Shown one piece after another: positions 5,108 through 10,202 of a stretch of DNA of 10,202 nucleotides; positions within the stretch are counted from its first letter, which is position 1, and each line of letters opens with the position of its first letter. The position numbers and the translations under genes are program-made. The DNA is from Candidatus Taylorbacteria bacterium RIFCSPLOWO2_01_FULL_50_130 (GTDB taxonomy: Bacteria > Patescibacteriota > Minisyncoccia > Phycocordibacterales > UBA10002): positions 1-10,202 of the forward strand of contig MHSB01000011.1 in NCBI GenBank assembly GCA_001821155.1, written 5' to 3'. The notes beneath the pieces are model-generated. The model was not told where the DNA came from and ran no database searches. It was given only the letters and a program-made list of their open reading frames with translations.

Positions 5108-5464
5108 TTAGTTTTTAGTGTCGGCTCCACCCCGCCGGTCCCGTTCTCTTTTCCACTCCTTCAACTTCATAATGCTTTCAAGATAACCGCCAAATCCGCC
5201 ATCAAGCCATGCGTGCACGCTCGCGATAGTGGCAGGAGATGTATGCATTTTTCTTTCTATTTTGTCATAACTCCAGCCCGCATGAATGAGTTCCGCGATT
5301 TTTAACCGGCGCGCAAGCATGACCGCTTCCGTTTCGCTTAACAAATCCTTCAAAAAGTTCCGAATCGAGTTCTTATTTTTGAGGAGCGCAAGCGTTATCC
5401 AAAACTCTTCAAGAAGCTTGTTCCTTTCCTGCAACGACATGTGTTGTGGTTTTGACCGCGGCAT
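5108..5464 (-). CDS. TrpR-like transcriptional regulator, YerC/YecD family
   Basis: A 118-aa helical DNA-binding protein. The TrpR-superfamily pattern is clear: LLSETEAVMLARRLKIAELI (residues 41-60), then GWSYDKIERKMHTSPATIASVHAWL (63-87) as the helix-turn-helix, and GGFGGY (89-94). The C-terminal tail is charged. YerC/YecD proteins are TrpR relatives whose effector is mostly unknown; the tryptophan pocket cannot be assumed. The start ATG at 5464 lies 11 bases after a TATACT (5481-5476), so the message is probably leaderless. A palindrome (5487-5500) sits between the presumed -35 and -10 positions and a second, closely related one lies after the stop, which suggests autoregulation. It stands alone, downstream of the UMP synthase terminator. 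Confidence 0.88.
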   Translation of the reverse strand: MPRSKPQHMSLQERNKLLEEFWITLALLKNKNSIRNFLKDLLSETEAVMLARRLKIAELIHAGWSYDKIERKMHTSPATIASVHAWLDGGFGGYLESIMKLKEWKRERDRRGGADTKN

Positions 5465-5507
5465 ACTGTGCTTGCAGTATACTACTATACTTTAAAGTAT
5501 GGAAGTA
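5463..5507 (-). promoter_or_regulatory. Promoter and candidate operator of the TrpR-like gene (site 2)
   Basis: The -10 box TATACT is at 5481-5476. Upstream of it, ATACTTT|AAAGTAT (5487-5500) is a perfect 7-bp dyad, longer with mismatches, that matches the core of the palindrome at 5064-5093. A second dyad, ATACTG/CAGTAT, spans about 5463-5480 and overlaps the start codon. A repressor bound here would block polymerase. Confidence 0.55.
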
Positions 5508-5575
5508 TATATAGAGTGAGCGTACGGAGTTGCCTAAAAGGATGAGGATGCTCGTCTTTCGACGAAATGCGAGAT

Positions 5576-5609
5576 AAAAAACAGCGACTCCTTTCCCTGT
5601 GGGTCGCTG
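5576..5609 (-). terminator. Rho-independent terminator of the UMP synthase gene
   Basis: On the - strand CAGCGAC (5609-5603) pairs with GTCGCTG (5588-5582) across a 14-nt loop and runs into T6 (5581-5576). It lies 37 bases after the UMP synthase stop codon. Confidence 0.85.
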
Positions 5610-5646
5610 GGCGATTGAGTATTGATTGCCGGCAAAATGCAGCCAA

Positions 5647-6960
5647 TCAGGCGAGTTTGAGTTCTTCCCGCAATGCGCGGTTGACCTCGACAACCGGGTC
5701 TTTTGCCCCAAGAATCTGCCGCCCCATTACCAAATGGGTGGCGCCGTTTTGGATGGCGTTCGCTGGAGTATCAACCCGCGCTTGATCTCCAACTTCAACC
5801 CCCGGAGAACGCACGCCTGGCGTAACGAAGGTTTTGTTGGGATAGAGCGCCCGCAATTCGCCGACTTCCTGCGGCGAGCAAACGAAGCCATGAGCTCCAG
5901 CACGATCCCCAATCGCCGCCAAAGTCTTCACTTGATCGAGCGGCACTCGGTGGTAGATTTCCTTCGAAGTCACGAGGTCAATTGAAGTGGGTACGGTAAC
6001 GACCAAAACCTTAGTCGGAGTTCCTTTCAGAACATCCACCACGGATTTAATCATCTTCTCGCCACCAGATCCATGGACTGTAACAGCCCACGGCGGATTG
6101 AGAAGAAGTCGCTTGCTGATGTTTTCCAGCGTATTCGGAATATCATGGCCCTTGATGTCGGCCATGACACGCCCGTACACCGAAAGGTCGGGAAGCAGTC
6201 GATCAAAACCGCGCGCCCACAGTAGGTCGTTGACCTTGAGAATGCACCCCGTCGTTCGGAGCGGATCAATTACCGCGAGCACGTCCTCCCAATCCTTGCC
6301 ATCGAGCGCCACGATGATTGGATTCTTCTCCTCTGCCGCGGGGTCGCATCGACGTATGAGTCCGCTCGTAACGAGGAACTTTCGCACGTCATGTAGCGTC
6401 ATAGCAGGCCAGACCTCACTTGCGATGCCAGTCTCCGCAAAGCCCTTTTTCCACCCTTGCTGCCGGTCAACGAAGACCACAATGGGCAGATGCGTCACCG
6501 GCAAGCCAAGAAGCGTCCGGAATGGACCGAGTTTTGAAATGCCCGTTGTGATCACATCATCAATGAGGCAGACTCGTTCCCCCTTCCTGATTTCCCCGAT
6601 CATGGTTGCCTTTGCCACACGTGCTTCTTTCGGAGCGTCGCGGAGCGTGATGAAGGGCCGATCAATCTCCTCCGCAAGCATCCCGGCAAAACAACTCACG
6701 GAGTCGGGAATCTCCGCGAATCGATCAACCCGGAGCCGTCGCAGGGGATTCGCGTACACCTCGGCGAGGAAGCGGCATGCCTTGGGACAATTTCTCGCTT
6801 CCCGCACATTGATGTACACATCCGTCGTGCCACCGGCTTTGAGCGGTAGTTTCCGATTGTTATCCCATTTGATGAGTCCGCAATTGAAGTCAATGAGTTG
6901 CGCTAACACCTCACTCTGTTCACCAGAAGTGAGCCAGCACGAATCGTCTGTTTTGAACAT
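5647..6960 (-). CDS. Bifunctional UMP synthase: orotate phosphoribosyltransferase + OMP decarboxylase
   Basis: A 437-aa fusion that converts orotate and PRPP to OMP and then to UMP, the last two steps of pyrimidine synthesis, in the cytoplasm. The N-terminal half (about 1-205) is OPRT, with the PRPP-binding motif VCLIDDVITTG (130-140). The C-terminal half (about 212-437) is OMP decarboxylase, with IVALDG (D220), K242, the catalytic DIKGHDIPNT (D268, K270, D273), the phosphate loop TPGVR (about 380-384), and GRQI (413-416). All key residues are present. The start MFKTDD at 6960 is chosen because the 42 extra upstream codons have no family likeness; no Shine-Dalgarno is seen. The order OPRT-OMPDC is that of animal and plant UMPS. 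No other pyrimidine genes adjoin. Confidence 0.93.
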   Translation of the reverse strand: MFKTDDSCWLTSGEQSEVLAQLIDFNCGLIKWDNNRKLPLKAGGTTDVYINVREARNCPKACRFLAEVYANPLRRLRVDRFAEIPDSVSCFAGMLAEEIDRPFITLRDAPKEARVAKATMIGEIRKGERVCLIDDVITTGISKLGPFRTLLGLPVTHLPIVVFVDRQQGWKKGFAETGIASEVWPAMTLHDVRKFLVTSGLIRRCDPAAEEKNPIIVALDGKDWEDVLAVIDPLRTTGCILKVNDLLWARGFDRLLPDLSVYGRVMADIKGHDIPNTLENISKRLLLNPPWAVTVHGSGGEKMIKSVVDVLKGTPTKVLVVTVPTSIDLVTSKEIYHRVPLDQVKTLAAIGDRAGAHGFVCSPQEVGELRALYPNKTFVTPGVRSPGVEVGDQARVDTPANAIQNGATHLVMGRQILGAKDPVVEVNRALREELKLA

Positions 6961-7259
6961 AAGTTTTCTGTGTGTTTGTATTGGATTCCCGACAGGGAAG
7001 CGTGAGGACCACCCAGGGGTAGCCGACGAGTCCACGTACTCTTGTACGGTATTGTTCCAAAAACAATGCGCCTTCCGACTCTCCATGAGTGCCGTTCCCG
7101 ATTCACAGCGGGATAACCGCGGGGGCCAACAATGTCAGACGACGAGTCCACGACCACGAGCATTTCATTTCTGCCGCCAACCACAGCATTGCCAAAGAAC
7201 CCATTACGGCCTAGCCTAGCCGAGAGGGACGAAAAGTCAAGGAGAATACAAACGAGGCG
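6961..7259. other. Gene-free leader region of UMP synthase
   Basis: There is no convincing gene here. On the - strand a possible promoter is TTGACT (7240-7235), a 16-base spacer, and TAGGCT (7218-7213), which would give a leader of about 245 nt. The 13-mer CGACGAGTCCACG occurs twice in direct orientation (7024-7036 and 7140-7152). Small dyads such as CGTAC/GTACG are present, but no clear attenuator or known riboswitch. Confidence 0.4.
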
Positions 7260-7592
7260 TTAATAGCGAGGAGGGGATGGCGAAAGAGATTCCTGGTCGC
7301 GGCGCTGTAAGAGGCGCACGAGATAGGTCGAGAAGACGACGACAATGACGCTCAAAAGAACGGCATAAATGAATTTTGCCGGTATGCTGTCCTTGTCGAG
7401 CGGAAAAAGGTATTCAATGAGCGCCTTGATGGCATCATTCCACGCAAGACCCACGACAAGGCCGAGACCAGCAGTAATAAAGCCAAGAGTGCGGTCACGC
7501 ACTTCTTTCTGGAACGTCCTTCCTTCCTCTTTTACTTTGTCGAGATTTGTGGGCAATATGCCGTTCTTATTTCCTTCTACTAACTTCTTCAC
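7260..7592 (-). CDS. DUF5654-type small membrane protein
   Basis: A 110-aa protein. An N-terminal charged helix (about 1-33) is followed by a first membrane segment around LGFITAGLGLVVGLAWNDA (36-54), a loop with FPLDKDSIPAKF (63-74), a second membrane segment YAVLLSVIVVVFSTYLV (76-92), and a basic tail. The AxLGLVxGLAWNDAIKAL signature matches DUF5654, a family of unknown function common in Patescibacteria and archaea. The start codon would be GTG at 7592; no ATG lies in frame nearby and no Shine-Dalgarno is seen, so the true start is uncertain. It follows the HAD gene by 85 bases on the same strand and could share its transcript. Confidence 0.75.
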   Translation of the reverse strand: MKKLVEGNKNGILPTNLDKVKEEGRTFQKEVRDRTLGFITAGLGLVVGLAWNDAIKALIEYLFPLDKDSIPAKFIYAVLLSVIVVVFSTYLVRLLQRRDQESLSPSPPRY

Positions 7593-7677
7593 TGTATTTC
7601 ATACACCACGCCTTTTCGCTCCCCGGACAACTTTTCTTCGAAAATTTGAATGGGCAAGCGCCATTCCGTTTCCTACC

Positions 7678-8364
7678 TTACTGAATCTTATAAACAACAT
7701 CTTTTCTTTCAACAACAACTTTCCAGCTGTTTCGCCTCGCGTGCGCGAAAAGCTTCGCGTTTGGATTAAAGCATATCGGCTGTTCCACAAGCTCCAAAAA
7801 TGGAATGTCGCTCTCCGTATCCCCCACCCCGATTGAGCCGCGAAGCGTCAGCCCCTCCTTATCGAGCGCGTGTCTCGCGACGGATGCTTTGTTGAATATG
7901 AACGCCTCTTCCATGACTCTCCCCGTGAATCGCTCCATCGGACCCATCTCATAGAAAAGTCCGTAGACCTTGTCAAACCCGAGCCGTTTGCAGAAGTGGT
8001 CCAGCGCGCCCTTTGGGGAATGTGAGATGGCGAGGAGAAAATATCCTTTTCGTTTGCACTCCTTGATAAGGTCGCGCGTAAAGCGATACACTCTGTCTTT
8101 TTGCTCGGCGGCGACCTCTTCCGCGACACGACTAAAGTCATCATACGCGACGCCTTTGATGTTTTTCGTGAACGCGCCGACGACCGCCTTCACGTACACG
8201 TCATAATCGCCTTTCCTATCAAGCCACGCCAGCTTCTGCCGCGCGAAATCCTGCGCGGCGGTTTTTTTGAAGATGCCCTCTTCAATGAGCCGCAAAACAA
8301 TCTGAATATACAAACTGGAGCGAAAAATGGTTCCGTCAATATCGAAAATAGCGACTTTCTGCAT
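7678..8364 (-). CDS. HAD-superfamily phosphatase, SerB-like (HAD-IB)
   Basis: A 228-aa cytoplasmic hydrolase. Motif I is FDIDGT (D8 nucleophile, D10 acid/base), motif II is AISHS (S114), motif III is FNKA (K159), and motif IV is GVGDTESDIPFL (D182, D186). A helical cap lies between motifs I and II (about residues 15-95). The tail CFNPNAKLFAHARRNSW is typical of HAD-IB enzymes such as phosphoserine phosphatase and related small-molecule or lipid-phosphate phosphatases. The substrate cannot be set from sequence, and no serine-pathway neighbours are present. The start is the only plausible ATG; upstream lies an AAATC-rich repeat with no Shine-Dalgarno. It lies downstream of metK on the same strand, separated by a structured 157-nt element. 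Confidence 0.88.
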   Translation of the reverse strand: MQKVAIFDIDGTIFRSSLYIQIVLRLIEEGIFKKTAAQDFARQKLAWLDRKGDYDVYVKAVVGAFTKNIKGVAYDDFSRVAEEVAAEQKDRVYRFTRDLIKECKRKGYFLLAISHSPKGALDHFCKRLGFDKVYGLFYEMGPMERFTGRVMEEAFIFNKASVARHALDKEGLTLRGSIGVGDTESDIPFLELVEQPICFNPNAKLFAHARRNSWKVVVERKDVVYKIQ

Positions 8365-8365
8365 T

Positions 8366-8458
8366 TGATTTATGATTTAGGATTTAAGATTTTTGATTTA
8401 CGAATTCCTGCTTTTCTATTTCTGCCTCTTAAATCATACATCATAAATCTTAAATCTT
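8366..8458. repeat. AAATC/GATTT iterated repeat with inverted symmetry
   Basis: Between the HAD gene and the structured element, the motif GATTTA/TAAATC recurs about eight times. The left part (8366-8400) reads GATTTATGATTTAGGATTTA and the right part (about 8432-8458) carries the opposite orientation (ATAAATCTTAAATC), so the two can fold on each other. This gives the HAD gene an AT-rich upstream region. Confidence 0.6.
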
Positions 8459-8488
8459 TTCTACTTCTTCCCTTACCAACAAAGCGAA

Positions 8489-8645
8489 CTAGCGGATTTC
8501 AGAAACATCGCGAAAGGCGGTTGAAAATCAAGAAGCCGAGCAGGAAAATTGAACTGTCTGACAAGTCCGCGAGGAGTTTTCGATTTTCCGTTGCGAGGCG
8601 ATTATGATTTTCTTATCGCCGAAGCACGTTTCTGAAATCCGCTAG
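8489..8645. repeat. 157-nt structured element with perfect 18-nt terminal inverted repeats
   Basis: CTAGCGGATTTCAGAAAC (8489-8506) is the exact reverse complement of 8628-8645. Inside are further dyads: GGCGAT/ATCGCC (about 8597-8620), GGAAAAT/ATTTTCC (about 8542-8589), and GAAAATC/GATTTTC. The right arm contains the metK stop codon. No ORF lies inside. It may be a MITE-like insertion or a structured RNA at the 3' end of the metK message; flanking AGCG on both sides is too short to prove a target duplication. Confidence 0.65.
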
Positions 8646-9697
8646 AGCGCGACTACTTCTTCCCACGGCAATCCCTTTTTGCCGAAATGGCCGTAGGCGG
8701 CGGTTTGAAGATAGAGCGGACGGCGCAGATTGAGCCGCTCAATGATGGCGAGCGGACGGAAGTCAAAGTGCCTGTTCACGAGCGGCGCCAAACTTCTCCC
8801 TTTTTCATCTATCGCGTGCACCATGAGCGGGTCAATGTGGCCGATGGCATACGCGACGGAGACGAGGCAATCCTTGGCATATCCGTTTGCCACGAGATTT
8901 TTCGCCACAAAGCGACACATATACGCCGCGGAGCGGTCTACTTTGGTGAGGTCTTTGCCGGAAAACGCGCCGCCGCCGTGGCAGATGAGCCCACCGTACG
9001 TATCCACCATGATTTTGCGCCCGGTAAGACCGGTGTCCGCCTCAAAGCCGCCGAGCACGAAATTTCCGGTTGGGTTGACGAGCACTTCAACGCCCTTGAG
9101 GCCATCAAGCACTGGTTTGATGATTTTCTCTGTCACCGCTTTTCTGATATCTTCGTGGCGTACTCCCTTTTCATGCTGGGTGGAGACGAGCACTTTGGTG
9201 AGTTTCCCGCCTTCAAACGTAATCTGCGTCTTGCCGTCGGGACGCAACCACTTAATCTTGCCTTTCTCCCGCGCCTCCTGAAGTCGTTTTGCCAACTTAT
9301 GCACATACACGACGCCCGCGGGTAAATATTCTTTTGTTTCCTTCGTCGCGAAACCGTACATGATGCCTTGGTCTCCCGCTCCGCCGGTATCCACTCCCTG
9401 CGCGATATCGGGTGATTGAGTTACGATGTAGACATCAATCTTAAGGTCGTTGCCGTAGCCGATTTCCTTGTAGAGTTTGCGCGCCAGCTTCTCGTACGGG
9501 ACATACGCCTTCGTCGTAACTTCGCCGCCTATGACAAGGTGACCGTGACTTCCGAACGTCTCCACCGCCACGCGGCTCATGGGGTCCTGCCGCAGACACT
9601 CATCAAGTATGGCATCCGAAATCTGGTCGCATACTTTGTCCGGATGACCATTGGTAACGCTTTCAACGGTATACGTTTGCCGGTCGTGTATATGCAT
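8642..9697 (-). CDS. metK: S-adenosylmethionine synthetase
   Basis: A 351-aa enzyme that makes SAM from methionine and ATP in the cytoplasm. Diagnostic motifs: TNGHPDKVCDQISDAILD (15-32; H18 and D20), the flexible loop and ATP/Met site SPDIAQGVDTGGAGDQGIMYG (95-115), NPTGNFVLGG (208-217), GRKIMVDTYGG (226-236), and the P-loop-like GGGAFSGKDLTKVDRS (241-256). It is about 30 residues shorter than the Escherichia coli protein, with the C-terminal AAYGHFG retained, so it is complete. The start ATG at 9697 lies 6 bases after a TATAAA (9709-9704); no Shine-Dalgarno is seen. The gene is preceded by a SAM-I riboswitch and intrinsic terminator, so its own product probably shuts it off. Its stop codon lies in the inverted repeat at 8628-8645. 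Confidence 0.96.
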   Translation of the reverse strand: MHIHDRQTYTVESVTNGHPDKVCDQISDAILDECLRQDPMSRVAVETFGSHGHLVIGGEVTTKAYVPYEKLARKLYKEIGYGNDLKIDVYIVTQSPDIAQGVDTGGAGDQGIMYGFATKETKEYLPAGVVYVHKLAKRLQEAREKGKIKWLRPDGKTQITFEGGKLTKVLVSTQHEKGVRHEDIRKAVTEKIIKPVLDGLKGVEVLVNPTGNFVLGGFEADTGLTGRKIMVDTYGGLICHGGGAFSGKDLTKVDRSAAYMCRFVAKNLVANGYAKDCLVSVAYAIGHIDPLMVHAIDEKGRSLAPLVNRHFDFRPLAIIERLNLRRPLYLQTAAYGHFGKKGLPWEEVVAL

Positions 9698-9736
9698 GGC
9701 TGATTTATAAGGAGCGAAGCGACTATATAAATCTTC

Positions 9737-9794
9737 CCCCGTTAAATAATCCGCCGCAGGCGGATTCCCCGCCAGAGGCGGGGATTTAACGGGG
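9737..9794. repeat. Fully paired three-way-junction palindrome in the metK leader
   Basis: The closing stem CCCCGTTAAAT (9737-9747) pairs with ATTTAACGGGG (9784-9794). Inside, with no unpaired bases between, are hairpin AATCCGCC-GCA-GGCGGATT (9748-9766) and hairpin CCCCGCC-AGA-GGCGGGG (9767-9783). Of 58 bases, only six loop bases are unpaired. It lies between the riboswitch terminator and the metK start codon. Confidence 0.85.
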
Positions 9795-9846
9795 TCAGAA
9801 AATCATGTCCGCTCCGTTCGCTAATTTCTGTTAAAAAACTGTTAAT

Positions 9847-9871
9847 AAAAATCCTTCCCCAATGGGAAAGA
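9847..9871 (-). terminator. Riboswitch-controlled intrinsic terminator of the metK leader
   Basis: On the - strand TCTTTCCC (9871-9864), loop ATTG, GGGAAGGA (9859-9852) form an 8-bp stem with one U.G pair, followed by T5. The upstream aptamer segment AATGGGGAAGGAT (about 9895-9883) repeats the terminator 3' arm and can pair with ATCTTTCCCATT (9872-9861), forming an antiterminator. Confidence 0.85.
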
Positions 9872-9879
9872 TTTTTCTT

Positions 9880-9979
9880 GGTATCCTTCCCCATTCGGGG
9901 CTGGGTTCTAGCACCACACTCTCACAAAGCCGGTTGCCGGAGGATCGTTCCGCCAGTACTCTCCCCTCACTCTTGATAT
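9880..9979 (-). promoter_or_regulatory. SAM-I (S-box) riboswitch aptamer
   Basis: On the - strand the conserved S-box elements occur in order: TATC-AAGAG (9978-9970), a Gly-rich P2 start, CTGGC (about 9957-9953), CCGGCAACC (about 9939-9931), P3, GGTGCTAGAACC (about 9915-9904), P4 as CCCC-GAAT-GGGG, then AAGGATA closing P1. P1 as read is short (TATC/GATA). SAM binding stabilises P1 and P4, which frees the terminator at 9847-9871. The gene immediately downstream is metK, a known target of this class. Recognition is by conserved sequence and order. Confidence 0.9.
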
Positions 9980-9987
9980 TGTTATAT

Positions 9988-10059
9988 ACCCCCACACCAA
10001 AACTTGCATTACTCCGCATCACACACAGTCGAAGAATAGGTAAACTTTGGCGTGGGGGT
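9988..10059 (-). other. 18-bp hairpin at the 5' end of the metK leader RNA
   Basis: Segment 9988-10005 pairs with 10042-10059. On the + strand three positions would be A.C or C.A mismatches; on the - strand all three become U.G or G.U pairs, so the stem is complete only in - strand RNA. It ends about nine bases before the riboswitch P1. Confidence 0.6.
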
Positions 10060-10074
10060 GTATTTGTAGAGGAC

Positions 10075-10103
10075 ATGATACACAACTCGCGAAAAGCACG
10101 CAA
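10075..10103 (-). promoter_or_regulatory. Promoter of the metK leader
   Basis: On the - strand: -35 TTGCGT (10103-10098), a 17-base spacer, and -10 TATCAT (10080-10075; 5 of 6). The start would be near 10068, just before the 5' hairpin, so the whole leader of about 370 nt is transcribed ahead of metK. Confidence 0.55.
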
Positions 10104-10162
10104 TGTTACGCTATCGGCCATTGAAAGTGTTACCGAAAACGGAGTGGATAGGCCATAAATAG

Positions 10163-10202
10163 GTTACCGTGGTCGCATTATGACCATGGAAACAAAAAAA
10201 GA
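10163..10202 (+). CDS. Possible start of a + strand gene (cut by window end)
   Basis: ATG at 10180 opens MTMETKKR and is cut by the window end after seven full codons; a second ATG is at 10186. The start codon lies in a hairpin: GTTACCGTGGTC (10163-10174) is complementary at 10 of 12 positions to 10182-10193, with loop GCATTAT. No Shine-Dalgarno is visible. Too short to identify. Confidence 0.25.

Noticed and set aside
7024..7152. 13-nt direct repeat CGACGAGTCCACG as an element boundary
   Set aside because: The repeat is short and nothing between the copies looks like a mobile element. Chance or a duplicated protein-binding site is equally likely.
5987..7219. Long + strand open frame (410 codons)
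   Set aside because: It is antisense to the UMP synthase gene, Ser/Arg-rich and without family motifs, while the - strand frame carries all OPRT and OMPDC motifs.
8687..9325. + strand open frames inside metK
   Set aside because: Antisense shadows of a strongly conserved gene.
9831..10121. - strand open frame through the metK leader
   Set aside because: It runs through the aptamer and the intrinsic terminator; no protein family likeness.
9862..10158. + strand open frame of 98 codons, with a faint histone-like tail
   Set aside because: It overlaps the SAM-I riboswitch, terminator and promoter on the - strand, and its sequence is explained by those RNA structures.

Overview
Most likely organism: a member of the Candidate Phyla Radiation (Patescibacteria, Parcubacteria-like). 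This is inferred from several things together: short compact genes, many starts with no Shine-Dalgarno (several look leaderless, with a -10 box about 10 bases before the ATG), a DUF5654-type two-helix membrane protein, a YerC/YecD TrpR-like regulator, a short MetK, a tRNA interrupted by a group I intron, and many GC-rich intergenic palindromes. TGA is used as a stop, so this is not a UGA-recoded lineage.

Region 1 (1-1264) is an accessory junction. The C-terminal part of a serine recombinase on the + strand runs head-on into a tRNA-Asn(GUU) gene on the - strand. That tRNA is split inside the anticodon by a 269-nt group I intron. An HNH endonuclease gene lies directly upstream of the tRNA and its stop codon is inside the tRNA 5' exon. 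The two halves of the tRNA acceptor stem do not match fully, which suggests recombination or decay.

Region 2 (1265-4560) holds a large imperfect inverted repeat, two small hypothetical + genes ending at a strong terminator, and a long secreted coiled-coil protein on the - strand. After that comes a cluster of short + transcription units: a Met-rich mini-ORF with a near-consensus promoter and alternative hairpins, a 57-aa Cys-rich zinc-finger-like protein with a good Shine-Dalgarno, and several terminators.

Region 3 (4561-7592) holds a HxGH nucleotidyltransferase, apparently translationally coupled to a 12-codon leader ORF. It converges with a TrpR-like repressor gene flanked by two related AT-rich palindromes, which are candidate autoregulatory operators. 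Next are a fused OPRT-OMP decarboxylase (UMP synthase) with its own terminator and a DUF5654 membrane protein.

Region 4 (7678-10202) holds a SerB-like HAD phosphatase, a 157-nt element bounded by perfect 18-nt inverted repeats, and metK. Upstream of metK is an elaborate leader on the - strand: promoter (~10103-10075), an 18-bp hairpin, a SAM-I (S-box) riboswitch aptamer (~9979-9880), an intrinsic terminator with a clear antiterminator alternative, and a fully paired three-way-junction palindrome. SAM made by MetK would bind the aptamer and terminate metK transcription, giving feedback control. This riboswitch-metK unit and the intron-split tRNA-Asn are the best-supported notable features.
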